A stretch of 64,000 nucleotides of DNA from Hyphomicrobiales bacterium (GCA_900470805.1 UCCA01000045.1:52147-116146), one strand, 5' to 3'. Positions 24,862-33,440 are shown, counted from the stretch's first letter. The notes: generated by a model from the letters alone, not told the origin. A program made the numbers and translations.

Positions 24862-25587
24862 ATGGCATCATTGTCACTGATCGGATTTGGCTCTGGCGGC
24901 TGGGGCGCCTTGCTGCTGCTGGCCGCGCTGCTGACGCTCTGCGTCACGGCGACCGCGCTGGCGATCGGCGCCGTCCTCGGCACCATCGTCGCGGCCGCCA
25001 AGCTCTCGGGCAATGTCGCGTTGGTCACGCTCGGCAATATCTACACCACGGTCTTTCGCGGCGTGCCGGAACTGCTGATCATCTACCTCATCTATTTCGG
25101 CGGCTCGTCCGCCGTCACCTCGATCGGCAAGGCGCTGGGCTACGAGGGTTTCCTCGGACTTCCGTCCTTCCTGGCCGGCGCGCTGGCTGTCGGCATCATT
25201 TCCGGCGCTTATCAGGCCGAGGTTTTCCGCGGTGCCTTTCAGGCGATCTCGAAGGGAGAGCTTGAGGCGGCGTCGGCGATCGGCATGCATCGCGCCTTGC
25301 GCTTGCGCCGGATCATCATCCCACAAGTCTTTCGCTTCGCCATCCCGGGCATCGGCAACGTCTGGCAGCTGAGCCTCAAGGATTCAGCGTTGATCTCCGT
25401 CACCGGCCTCGCGGAGTTGATGCGCACGAGCCAGGTGGCCGCAGGTTCGACGCGGCAATATTTCCTGTTCTTCATCGTCGGCGGCATTCTCTATCTGATC
25501 CTCACAAGCCTTTCGGATCGCGTCTTCAACGGCGCCGAGCGACGCGCCAACCGCAGCATGCCGACCGCGGCCATGGGCAAGGCATAG
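24862..25587 (+). CDS. Polar amino acid ABC transporter permease (HisQ/OccQ-like)
   Basis: This is a 241-residue inner-membrane permease. The EAA motif is EAASAIGMHRALRLRRIIIPQVFRFAIPGIGN, and RGVPELLIIYLIYFG is the typical HisQ/OccQ loop. It has about five hydrophobic segments. GGGGAG precedes the ATG. It pairs with the next permease as a heterodimer. The first 20 codons are rich in Gly and Leu, as is usual for a first membrane helix. Confidence 0.92.
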   Translation: MASLSLIGFGSGGWGALLLLAALLTLCVTATALAIGAVLGTIVAAAKLSGNVALVTLGNIYTTVFRGVPELLIIYLIYFGGSSAVTSIGKALGYEGFLGLPSFLAGALAVGIISGAYQAEVFRGAFQAISKGELEAASAIGMHRALRLRRIIIPQVFRFAIPGIGNVWQLSLKDSALISVTGLAELMRTSQVAAGSTRQYFLFFIVGGILYLILTSLSDRVFNGAERRANRSMPTAAMGKA

Positions 25588-25596
25588 GAGAAGCAC

Positions 25597-26301
25597 ATGG
25601 ATATTGCCTTCCTTTCCCAAACCATGATGACGCTGCTCAAGGCTGTTCCGATGACCTTGGCGCTGTTTTCGGTGTCGATCGTTTCGGGTTGCATCCTGGC
25701 GCTCGGGATCGTCTGGATGCGCGTCGGCGGAAACCCGGTGCTGCAGGCGATCGCCAAGGGTTACATCTTTATCTTCCGTGGCTCGCCGCTGCTGATCCAG
25801 ATGTTTCTGGTGTTTTACGGCCTCGGCCAGTTCGGCTTCATCCGTTACTCCTTCCTCTGGCCGTTCCTGCGCGAACCCTTCATCTGCGCAGTTCTGTCGC
25901 TCGCGCTTTGCACCGCCGGCTATTCGGCCGAGATCTTCCGCGGCGGCATCCGCGCCGTCTCGCCGCGTGAAATCGAAGCCGCGCGGTCGATCGGCATGTC
26001 GGGCTTCCTGCTGGTACGCCGCATTCTGGCGCCGATCGCCTTTCGCCACGCTCTGCCGGCCTATTCGACCGAGGTCGTGCTGATGATGAAGTCGACGGCG
26101 CTGGCCAGCCTTGTGACGGTCTGGGAAGTCACTGGCGTCGCCCAGCGGCTGATCTCGCAGACCTATCGCACGATGGAGGTCTTCCTCTGCGCGGCGATCA
26201 TCTACCTCGTTCTCAACTTCCTCATACTGCAGGCCATGGCATTGCTCGAATATTCGCTGTCGCGCCACCGCCGTGCAGCGCCCGCACCGCTGCAAGCCTA
26301 G
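25597..26301 (+). CDS. Polar amino acid ABC transporter permease (HisM/OccM-like)
   Basis: This is a 234-residue inner-membrane permease. The EAA loop EIEAARSIGMSGFLLVRRILAPIAFRHALPAYSTEVVLMMKSTALASLVTVWEVTG is characteristic of HisM/OccM proteins, as is FRGSPLLIQMFLVFYGL. It starts nine bases after the first permease with GGAGAAGC upstream. Together with the ATPase it completes an importer for a basic or opine-like amino acid. Confidence 0.93.
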   Translation: MDIAFLSQTMMTLLKAVPMTLALFSVSIVSGCILALGIVWMRVGGNPVLQAIAKGYIFIFRGSPLLIQMFLVFYGLGQFGFIRYSFLWPFLREPFICAVLSLALCTAGYSAEIFRGGIRAVSPREIEAARSIGMSGFLLVRRILAPIAFRHALPAYSTEVVLMMKSTALASLVTVWEVTGVAQRLISQTYRTMEVFLCAAIIYLVLNFLILQAMALLEYSLSRHRRAAPAPLQA

Positions 26302-26328
26302 AACCGCACGAAACTGATTGGAGCAGTT

Positions 26329-27105
26329 ATGCCCGGTGTTACCCGACTTTCGGTCCGCGATATCCGCAAGAGCTTTGGCATTCACGAGGTGCTACGCGGC
26401 ATTTCGCTCGACGCGCAGGACGGCGACGTCATCTCGCTTCTTGGCGCCTCCGGCTCCGGCAAATCGACCTTCCTGCGTTGCATCAATCTGCTGGAGACCG
26501 CCACGGCGGGCGAAATCTGGGTCGATGGCGAGCAGATCCGGATGGTGCAGAAGCGCGGTGTGAGCCGGCCGGCGAGCCAGAAACAGGTGGATCACATCCG
26601 TTCCGAACTCGGAATGGTCTTCCAGTCCTTCAATCTCTGGTCCCACATGACCATCCTCGAAAACATCATCGAGGGCCCCGTGCATGTCCTGAAGCGCCCA
26701 CGTGCGGAATGCGTCGCCGAGGCCGAAGCGCTGCTCGACAAGGTCGGCATCGCCGACAAGCGCCATGCCTATCCGGCGCATCTTTCCGGTGGCCAGCAAC
26801 AGCGCGCCGCAATCGCCCGCGCTCTGGCAATGAAACCAAAGGTGATGCTGTTCGATGAGCCGACCTCCGCGCTCGACCCGGAACTGGTCGGCGAAGTCCT
26901 GCGCGTCATGCGCGCACTGGCAGAAGAGGGCATGACTATGCTTGTCGTCACGCACGAAATGAGCTTTGCCCGGAACGTCTCGAACCGTGTCGTCTTCATG
27001 CGCGAGGGAATCGTCGACAGCAGCGGCACGCCGGATGAGATGTTCGGTGGCGGCGGCTCGCCAGCCTTCCGCCAGTTCATCGGCCATTTTGGAACCGCGC
27101 AATGA
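26329..27105 (+). CDS. Polar amino acid ABC transporter ATP-binding protein (HisP/OccP-like)
   Basis: This is a 258-residue ATPase with Walker A GASGSGKST, Q-loop VFQSFNLWSHMT, signature LSGGQQQRAAIARAL, Walker B VMLFDEPTSALDPE and switch His in VVTHEMSFAR. The insert EQIRMVQKRGVSRPASQKQVDHIRSELG is typical of the HisP/OccP group. GGAG lies seven bases upstream of the ATG. Its stop overlaps the start of the lyase homologue (ATGA), so import and the first predicted catabolic protein are translationally linked. Confidence 0.93.
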   Translation: MPGVTRLSVRDIRKSFGIHEVLRGISLDAQDGDVISLLGASGSGKSTFLRCINLLETATAGEIWVDGEQIRMVQKRGVSRPASQKQVDHIRSELGMVFQSFNLWSHMTILENIIEGPVHVLKRPRAECVAEAEALLDKVGIADKRHAYPAHLSGGQQQRAAIARALAMKPKVMLFDEPTSALDPELVGEVLRVMRALAEEGMTMLVVTHEMSFARNVSNRVVFMREGIVDSSGTPDEMFGGGGSPAFRQFIGHFGTAQ

Positions 27106-28604
27106 CGATCACCATCGATACCCCGCTCAGCTGGCGCGATGTCGCGCGCGTGGCGGACGGGGAGATGCTGGCGCTGTCGCCGGCAGCATGGCAGCGCATC
27201 GACAATGCCAGCCGCATCGTCGAACGCATCGTGGAAACTGGCGTTCGCGCCTATGGCATCAATACCGGCGTCGGGGCGCTCTCCGATACCGTCGTCGATC
27301 GCCAGTCTCAAAGCCGGCTGTCGCGAAATATCGTCCTCAGCCATGCCTGCGGTGTCGGCGGCCTTCTCGCGCCGCGCGAGGTGCGCGCCATCATCACCGC
27401 GCAGATCGCCAACTTCGCACACGGCCATTCCGGCGTTCGCGCCGATATACTGCGCCATCTCCAGGCGTTTCTTGAGCATGACTGCATTCCCGATGTGCCG
27501 GCGCAAGGCTCCGCCGGCTATCTCACCCATAACGCGCATACGGCGCTGGTGTTGATCGGCGAGGGAAGTGCGCACCTCGCCGGCAAGGCGATGAGCGGAG
27601 CCGATGCGCTTGCGGCACTTGGGATTGCACCGCTCCTGCTCGGCGCCAAGGAAGGATTGAGCCTCGTCAATGGCACGGCCTGTGCCACAGGCCTGTCGAG
27701 CGTCGCGATGGCGCGGGCAGAGCGTCTGCTCGTTTGGGCGGATGCTGTTGCCGCACTGACGCTGGAGGCTGCCGGTAGCCAGATGGCGGCATTCGACGAG
27801 AGCGTGCTGGCGCTGCGTCCGTCGCCGGGCATTCAGCATGTCGGCGCAAACCTGCGCCGTTATCTGTCTGGCAGCGGCCTGATCGATGCAGCGATCGGCA
27901 GGCGCACGCAGGATGCGCTGAGCCTGCGTGCCATCCCGCACGCGCATGGCGCGGCCCGCGATGTGCTCCAGAACGCGTCTGTCGTCGTCGACAGGGAACT
28001 TGCCTCCGTGACCGACAACCCGGCTGTCTCAGGCACGCCGGATGCTCCCGTCGTTTCGTCGGAAGCCCATGCTGTTGCCCCCGCGCTCGGGCAGGCGGCG
28101 GACAGTCTCGCCGTCGCACTGGCGCAGATCGCCGCCATGAGCGAGCGGCGGATGGATCGGCTGGTCAACCCGCTGGTGAGTGGATTGCCGCCATTTCTGG
28201 CCAGCGACGCTGGCAGCAATTCGGGCTTCATGATCGCCCAGTACACGGCAGCCGCCCTGAGCAACGAGAACCGCCGTCTTTCGGCACCGGCCTCGCTGGA
28301 TGGAGGGCTGACCTCCGGTCTGCAGGAGGACTTTCTGGCGCATCCGACGGCGGCGGCCAACAAGCTGCTGGCGGTCATCGACAACTGCGAATACATCCTC
28401 GCCATTGAATTGATGGCGGCAACCCAGGCGCACGACTTCTTCGCGTCGCCAGCGGCGCGTGCCGAGGGAACCGGTGCCATTCACGCGCTCGTTCGACAGT
28501 GTGTGCCCCACTATGCCGATGACCGTCCATTGTCGCAGGACATGGAACGTCTTCGCGAATTGATCCAGCAAGTCCAGCCACCTCTGGCCGACGGAAAGAG
28601 ATAA
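27102..28604 (+). CDS. Histidine/aromatic ammonia-lyase homologue lacking the MIO-forming Ala-Ser-Gly triad
   Basis: This is a 500-residue protein of normal HutH length and fold. Family landmarks are present: Tyr51 in AYGINTGVG, His81 in LSHACGVG, Asn190 in LVNGT, Gln270 and Arg276 in QDALSLR, and Glu389 in NENRRLSAPAS. The stretch that should read GSVGASGDLAPLAH is GSAGYLTHNAH (136-146). Three residues, Ala-Ser-Gly, are missing, so the MIO electrophile cannot form. The conserved Tyr of QDAYSLR is Leu273. Ordinary ammonia-lyase chemistry is therefore unlikely, although the reading frame and pocket are well kept. It sits between the transporter and a flavin oxidase, under a HutC-like regulator. 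Confidence 0.88.
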   Translation: MTITIDTPLSWRDVARVADGEMLALSPAAWQRIDNASRIVERIVETGVRAYGINTGVGALSDTVVDRQSQSRLSRNIVLSHACGVGGLLAPREVRAIITAQIANFAHGHSGVRADILRHLQAFLEHDCIPDVPAQGSAGYLTHNAHTALVLIGEGSAHLAGKAMSGADALAALGIAPLLLGAKEGLSLVNGTACATGLSSVAMARAERLLVWADAVAALTLEAAGSQMAAFDESVLALRPSPGIQHVGANLRRYLSGSGLIDAAIGRRTQDALSLRAIPHAHGAARDVLQNASVVVDRELASVTDNPAVSGTPDAPVVSSEAHAVAPALGQAADSLAVALAQIAAMSERRMDRLVNPLVSGLPPFLASDAGSNSGFMIAQYTAAALSNENRRLSAPASLDGGLTSGLQEDFLAHPTAAANKLLAVIDNCEYILAIELMAATQAHDFFASPAARAEGTGAIHALVRQCVPHYADDRPLSQDMERLRELIQQVQPPLADGKR

Positions 28605-28605
28605 G

Positions 28606-29766
28606 ATGAGCAGCCGCTACGATGTCGCAGTGATCGGCCTGGGTGCGATGGGGAGCGCCGCAATCGCATTTCTCGCCGCGCGCGGTGTAAAAGCGATCGG
28701 CATCGACGCCTACTATCCGGCGCACGCGCTGGGTTCCTCCCATGGGGATAGCCGGCTTATCCGGCTCGGTTATTTCGAAGACCCGTCCTATGTGCCGCTG
28801 CTGAAACGTGCCTATCGCAACTGGCGCGCATTGGAAGCGAGGCTGCGCGCCGACGTTCTGACGATTACCGGCGTCCTGCAGATCGGTGCGCCGGACAGCA
28901 AGATCGTCAGCGGCACCCGCGCCTCCTGCAAGATGCACGGACTTGCCCACGAGGTTCTGGACCAGGACGAAACCGCAACACGGTTCCCAGCTTTTCAGCT
29001 TGGCCAGGATGAGATTGCCGTTCTTGATCCGCAGGGCGGCTACCTCCGCCCGGAAGCCGCGGTGATGGGCTATCTGAAACTCGCCGCCGAGGACGGTGCC
29101 GAACTCCATTTCGGCGAGCGGGTAACGGCGATCGATACCGATGAGACCGGTGTTACGGTGCGGTCGGCGAATGGGCAGTACAGGGCGAAAAAGGTCATTG
29201 TCGCCACTGGTTCCTGGATCGCCGAACTCGTGCCGCAGCTAGCGGCGCACGCAGTTCCCATCCGCCAGGTGGTTGCCTGGTATCAGCCGCGCGACGGTTT
29301 TGTCACCCAGCGAGGCCGCATGCCATGCTTTCTGCGCGACGAGGGCGAAGACGGGTCCTATTTCGGCTTTCCGGCGATTGGCATCGATGGCGTCAAGGTC
29401 GGCCGACATGCCCACTTCCGCGAGCCGATCGATCCCAATCAGCCGAACCCGGCGGTGAACGCAACGGATACGGCGCTGCTTGACGACTTCATCGGCAGGC
29501 GCGTGCCGGCCGCTGCCGGCCTTCGTAGCAACGCGACGACCTGCCGCTATACGATGCTGCCGAGCGAGGATTTCCTGCTCGACTTTGCGCCAGGCAATCC
29601 CAATGTCGTCGTCGCATCGCCTTGCTCCGGCCACGGTTTCAAGTTTACCAGCGTCGTCGGCGAGATTCTGGCGGATCTGGCGCTGGACGGCGGCACGGAA
29701 CTGCCGATCGGCGCTTTCTCGTTCGCGGCCATGGATCGCTTTATGGAGAGCCGAAAAGCGAGTTGA
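28606..29766 (+). CDS. Sarcosine oxidase/N-methyltryptophan oxidase-like FAD enzyme (SolA family)
   Basis: This is a 386-residue cytoplasmic flavoprotein. The dinucleotide site is VAVIGLGAMGSAAI (residues 7-20), followed by HGDSRLIRLGYFEDPSYVPLL as in monomeric sarcosine oxidase and N-methyltryptophan oxidase. Cys313 in TTCRYTMLPSEDFLLD aligns with the cysteine that binds FAD covalently. The family oxidises secondary or tertiary amines with release of an aldehyde. This suggests that the imported compound carries an N-alkyl group or cyclic amine. It starts one base after the lyase homologue and is the last gene of the operon. Confidence 0.9.
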   Translation: MSSRYDVAVIGLGAMGSAAIAFLAARGVKAIGIDAYYPAHALGSSHGDSRLIRLGYFEDPSYVPLLKRAYRNWRALEARLRADVLTITGVLQIGAPDSKIVSGTRASCKMHGLAHEVLDQDETATRFPAFQLGQDEIAVLDPQGGYLRPEAAVMGYLKLAAEDGAELHFGERVTAIDTDETGVTVRSANGQYRAKKVIVATGSWIAELVPQLAAHAVPIRQVVAWYQPRDGFVTQRGRMPCFLRDEGEDGSYFGFPAIGIDGVKVGRHAHFREPIDPNQPNPAVNATDTALLDDFIGRRVPAAAGLRSNATTCRYTMLPSEDFLLDFAPGNPNVVVASPCSGHGFKFTSVVGEILADLALDGGTELPIGAFSFAAMDRFMESRKAS

Positions 29767-29937
29767 GATCGCGAAATGATCGGTCTGCGGTGCTGGCCGC
29801 GCCTTGGATTCGGCGGGATTGAGCGACAGAGATCGGATACGGTATCGTAAGCCTATCCGTCTATGGTGGATTGATATAGCAACGTAAGCTGCACAGCCGA
29901 TGCAGGCGACGAATTTTTGGTGAAGGTGAAGCAGGCC

Positions 29938-30633
29938 ATGCCCCAGATGTCTGTGGGATCATTGAAGCGAAGCGCGGACATTCTGCTCAACGATGATCAC
30001 GAACCGGTGCGAAAGCAGGTTTCTCCGGTGACGGGCTTAAACCGTCCGCGGGCACTGCAGGACATTCTCAACATTATCGGTGACATGCTGATGTCACCGC
30101 AGGCACCTGCCATGGCCAGCTACGTTGCAGGCAAGGTCTATCAGAGACTTGAGCGGCGCGGGGTCGTACCCGACCTGCCTGCCAAGTCGGAGGCGCCCGA
30201 GCATCTCGATCTTGCGGTCGCGAACGTGGTAAAATCGCTGCCGCGCTTTGCCGATATGGGCGAACAGCTGCGTGATCTGACGGCGCGGCTTCAATGGCGC
30301 GGCGGACGTGGCGGCCCCTACGCCAGCCTCAATTTCGAAAAGGCTCATGCCCACGCCGTGGTCGTCGGCCCGGGTGGACTGGAAGAGCGCAGCGATGTTC
30401 GCCTCGGCCTGACACTGATGGCGCCGTACAGCCGTTTTCCCGATCACGTGCAGTATCACTCGCGGGTGTTCCTGCTGTTGTCCGATGGCGAGGTCAGCCT
30501 CGACGACAGCCATTGGTTCCAGGCGGCAGCGGGTGCGATCTTCTTCAATGAGGCCGGCTGCAAGTTTGCCATGCGCTGTACCGCCGCGCCGCTGCTCGCT
30601 GTCTGGGCTCACGTCGAGGATGCCTCCCTCTAG
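29938..30633 (+). CDS. DddQ/DMSP-lyase-family cupin with substituted metal ligands
   Basis: This is a 231-residue protein whose C-terminal half matches the DMSP lyase cupin family: AHAHAVVVGPGGLEERSDVRLGLTLMAPYSRFPDH, later FNEAG and AMRCTAAPLLAVWAHVE. In DddQ-type enzymes the metal is held by His-x-x-x-Glu-x-Tyr and a later His. Here the aligned positions appear to be Gln172, Arg176, Phe178 and Phe210, so no metal site remains. It may be a catalytically dead sensor or scaffold, or have a new activity. The ATG at 29938 is chosen (GAAGGTGAAG upstream); TTG 29917 is an alternative. It is 171 bases downstream of the oxidase. Confidence 0.8.
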   Translation: MPQMSVGSLKRSADILLNDDHEPVRKQVSPVTGLNRPRALQDILNIIGDMLMSPQAPAMASYVAGKVYQRLERRGVVPDLPAKSEAPEHLDLAVANVVKSLPRFADMGEQLRDLTARLQWRGGRGGPYASLNFEKAHAHAVVVGPGGLEERSDVRLGLTLMAPYSRFPDHVQYHSRVFLLLSDGEVSLDDSHWFQAAAGAIFFNEAGCKFAMRCTAAPLLAVWAHVEDASL

Positions 30634-30796
30634 GATCACGGCAATGGCCCGAGAGCTGATTTGTCGCAATCTGCTGGACCTGAAGAATGTCGACGGCTCT
30701 GGTCACGGTTGAGGAGCCGCGCTAAAGGCTAGGCGAGGGCGATGATCTGGCTGCTTGGCGCATGATTTTTGTCGTTGCGAGGCCCAGGAGAAACAC

Positions 30797-31810
30797 GTGT
30801 CCGCACAGAAATTACGGTTGGCAATCAACGGGTTCGGCCGCATTGGCCGCTCGCTTCTTCGTATCTTGCTGGCCGAGGAACGCAACATCGAACTGGTGCT
30901 GATCAATGATGTTGCCTCGCTCGAAAGCTGCGCCTATCTGTTTCAGTTCGACAGCGTTTTCGGTCCCTGGCGCGAAGAGGTTTCCGGTGCCGACCAGACG
31001 CTGCGGATTGGGCCGCGCGCCATCCGCTTCACCAATGTCGGCGATATCAGTCGACTGAACCTGCATGGTGTGGATGTACTGCTTGAATGCACCGGCCAGC
31101 CTTATACGCGCGCCTATGCCTCACGCGGCCTCGAAGCCGGTGCCAAGCGCGTGCTGATTTCCGGCCCCGCCGAAGCGGCCGACATGACGTTGATCCTGGG
31201 CGCCAACGAGGAGCGATTCGATGGGCAGACCATCGTCTCCAACGGTTCGTGCACGACGAATGCCCTGGCGCCGCTGCTTAAGCTCCTAGACGAGGCATAC
31301 GACGTGATCGGTGGGCAGATGACGACGGTTCATTGCTATACCGGCAGCCAGCCGACGGTCGATCAGCCGCGCGATGACTTCGCACGAAGCCGGGCGGCGG
31401 CCCTGTCGATGGTCCCGACGAGCACGAGTGCGCACAAGCTTCTCGGCAAAGTGCTGCCGCAACTGGCCGGCAAGATCGAAGCGCGGGCGATCCGCGTGCC
31501 GACGGCAAGCGTTTCGGCGATCGATCTTACGGTGGTGGTCCGCGATGCGCCCACGCGCGATGAAGCGATCGCGTTTCTCAAGCGTGCCAGTGGGATATCG
31601 CCGGTCCTCGGGTGGACTGACAAGCCGCTCGTCTCGGTCGATATGCGGGCGCGGCCGGAGTCGTTGGTCGTTTCAGGCCCGGAAACCTCGGTGTCGCCGG
31701 GAGGGCTGCTGCGCGTGTTCGGCTGGTACGACAACGAGTGGGGTTTCGCCAACCGAATGCTGGATGTTGCCACCCTGATCGGCAACAGTTCAGCGGGCGA
31801 TGCGCGTTGA
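30797..31810 (+). CDS. Glyceraldehyde-3-phosphate dehydrogenase paralogue
   Basis: This is a 337-residue NAD(P)-dependent aldehyde dehydrogenase of the GAPDH fold: INGFGRIGRSLLR at the start, Cys152 in SNGSCTTNALAPL, His179 in MTTVHCYTGSQ, and WYDNEWGFANRM near the end. Departures from glycolytic enzymes include SNGSC for SNASC, CYTGSQ for AYTNDQ and PTSTSAHK for PTSTGAAK. The aldehyde phosphate site therefore differs. The start is GTG at 30797 with AGGAG nine bases upstream. It is probably not the housekeeping GAPDH. It may oxidise a phosphorylated aldehyde from neighbouring catabolism or vitamin B6 metabolism. Its end overlaps the convergent lrp gene by 21 bases. Confidence 0.85.
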   Translation: MSAQKLRLAINGFGRIGRSLLRILLAEERNIELVLINDVASLESCAYLFQFDSVFGPWREEVSGADQTLRIGPRAIRFTNVGDISRLNLHGVDVLLECTGQPYTRAYASRGLEAGAKRVLISGPAEAADMTLILGANEERFDGQTIVSNGSCTTNALAPLLKLLDEAYDVIGGQMTTVHCYTGSQPTVDQPRDDFARSRAAALSMVPTSTSAHKLLGKVLPQLAGKIEARAIRVPTASVSAIDLTVVVRDAPTRDEAIAFLKRASGISPVLGWTDKPLVSVDMRARPESLVVSGPETSVSPGGLLRVFGWYDNEWGFANRMLDVATLIGNSSAGDAR

Positions 31811-32221
31811 CAGGATGATCGATGACAGCGTCTTTTCGACGCCGTCGATCGAACCGATGTTGTCGATTGTGGCGTCGAGTTCGCTGATGGACCGTGCAGC
31901 GACAATGGCGATCATGTCGAAGCTGCCGCTGACGGAATAAACCGACCTGACATGTGGGATCGCCTCCAGATCCTGGGTTACCCTTCCGAGCATCTTTGGC
32001 GCCAGCGTGATCAGCACATGGGCTCTGACCAGCGCATTCTCATAGGCCTCCGAGAGCCGGACACCGTAACCAGTGATCACGCCTTCACGTTCCAGACGCT
32101 CGATTTTCGCCTGGACGGTCGTGCGCGACAGCCCGAGTTTGCGTGCCAGAACAGCCGTCGGCATACGGGCGTTTTCGCTAAGAAGCGATAAAAGCTGTTG
32201 GTCCCTATCCAGCGTTGTCAT
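31790..32221 (-). CDS. Lrp/AsnC family transcriptional regulator
   Basis: This is a 143-residue regulator. The helix-turn-helix is LLSLLSENARMPTAVLARKLGLSRTTVQAKIERLEREGVI, followed by the RAM ligand domain (AHVLITLAPK...VRSVYSVSGSFDMIAIVAARSISELDATI). It is divergent from the lysine 6-dehydrogenase gene with 130 bases between, the usual arrangement for a lysine-responsive activator of lysDH. The ATG at 32221 (MTTLDRDQQ) is chosen; seven additional residues are possible. Confidence 0.9.
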   Translation of the reverse strand: MTTLDRDQQLLSLLSENARMPTAVLARKLGLSRTTVQAKIERLEREGVITGYGVRLSEAYENALVRAHVLITLAPKMLGRVTQDLEAIPHVRSVYSVSGSFDMIAIVAARSISELDATIDNIGSIDGVEKTLSSIILSTRIAR

Positions 32222-32351
32222 TATGAGCAACTCCAACGGCACTATGCGTATTCTAGGCCTTTATTTCTCACAATCTCACGCTGGGAATCAACACCGTCTG
32301 CGCGAATAAATGGCGCATAGGAATTTCAGTAAAAGATATAAGGGGATTTTC

Positions 32352-33440
32352 ATGAGAGATGTCGTTGTCATCGGCGCGGGCAAGATCGGCTCCACGATCG
32401 CGAGTTTGCTGGCAGACTCGGGTGACTATCATGTCACCGTCGCCGATCGCAGCGACGAGCAGTTGCAGCAGATAGAGACGGGCGCTGCTATTGCCACGGC
32501 GCAGATCGATATCGCCGACGCAACGGCGCTGACCGCGTTGCTCGCCGGCAAATTCGCCGTACTGAGCGCCGCCCCCTTCCACTTGACGATCGCCATCGCC
32601 GAAGCAGCGGCCCGTGCCGGTGTGCACTATCTCGACCTGACGGAAGATGTCGATTCCACGCGCCGCGTCAAGGCTATAGCCGAAACGGCGAAGACGGCCT
32701 TTATCCCGCAATGCGGGTTGGCGCCAGGCTTTATCTCGATCGTCGCCAACGATCTGGCCAGCCGGTTCGACAGTCTGGACAGCGTGCGGATGCGGGTCGG
32801 CGCGTTGCCACAATATCCTTCGAACGCGTTGAACTACAATCTGACCTGGAGCACCGACGGGGTCATCAACGAGTATATCCAGCCCTGCGAAGCCATCGTC
32901 GACGGCCTGCTCATCGAGGTTCCGGCGCTCGAGGAACGTGAGGAATTCTCTCTCGACGGCGTGACCTACGAGGCCTTCAACACGTCGGGCGGTCTTGGCA
33001 CGCTGTGCGAAACGCTACAGGGCAAGGTGCGGACGCTGAACTATCGGACGATCCGCTATCCCGGCCATGCCGCCATCATGAAGGCACTGCTCAATGATCT
33101 CGGCCTTCGTCATCGCCGTGACGTGCTCAAGGACATCCTCGAAAATGCGCTGCCGTCGACTTTGCAGGATGTGGTTATCATCTTCGTGACCGTGTCCGGC
33201 CGCAGGAACGGTCGCCTTGTGCAGGAGACCTACGCGAACAAGATCTACAGCGCCCGGATCGCTGGCCGCACGATGAGCGCCATTCAGATCACCACCGCGT
33301 CGAGCATCTGCGCCGTACTCGATCTCCTGTCTCTCGGCAACATCCCGACCAGCGGCTTCGTCCGCCAGGAGGATATCAGCCTCGACTTGTTCCTGCAGAA
33401 CCGCTTCGGCCACTACTACGCGCAGAAGGTCCACGCGTAG
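32352..33440 (+). CDS. lysDH: L-lysine 6-dehydrogenase (saccharopine dehydrogenase fold)
   Basis: This is a 362-residue NAD-dependent enzyme that oxidatively deaminates the epsilon-amino group of lysine to give allysine/piperideine-6-carboxylate. The Rossmann start is MRDVVVIGAGKIGSTIASLL. LSAAPFHLTIAIAEAAARAGVHYLDLTEDV, FIPQCGLAPGFISIVANDL and MRVGALPQYPSNALNYNLTWSTDG match my recollection of the Agrobacterium lysine 6-dehydrogenase. AAGGGG lies eight bases upstream. The adjacent divergent Lrp gene supports lysine control. Confidence 0.85.
   Translation: MRDVVVIGAGKIGSTIASLLADSGDYHVTVADRSDEQLQQIETGAAIATAQIDIADATALTALLAGKFAVLSAAPFHLTIAIAEAAARAGVHYLDLTEDVDSTRRVKAIAETAKTAFIPQCGLAPGFISIVANDLASRFDSLDSVRMRVGALPQYPSNALNYNLTWSTDGVINEYIQPCEAIVDGLLIEVPALEEREEFSLDGVTYEAFNTSGGLGTLCETLQGKVRTLNYRTIRYPGHAAIMKALLNDLGLRHRRDVLKDILENALPSTLQDVVIIFVTVSGRRNGRLVQETYANKIYSARIAGRTMSAIQITTASSICAVLDLLSLGNIPTSGFVRQEDISLDLFLQNRFGHYYAQKVHA

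Noticed and set aside
27502..27560. Idea that the missing Ala-Ser-Gly in the lyase homologue is a sequencing or frameshift artefact
   Set aside because: The deletion is exactly three codons, the frame on both sides is intact over 500 residues, and the flanking residues also differ from the consensus (YLTHNAH for DLAPLAH). It looks evolved.
26769..27947. Open frame of 392 codons antisense to the ATPase and lyase homologue
   Set aside because: It crosses two overlapping sense genes and has Arg/Ala/Gln-rich shadow composition.
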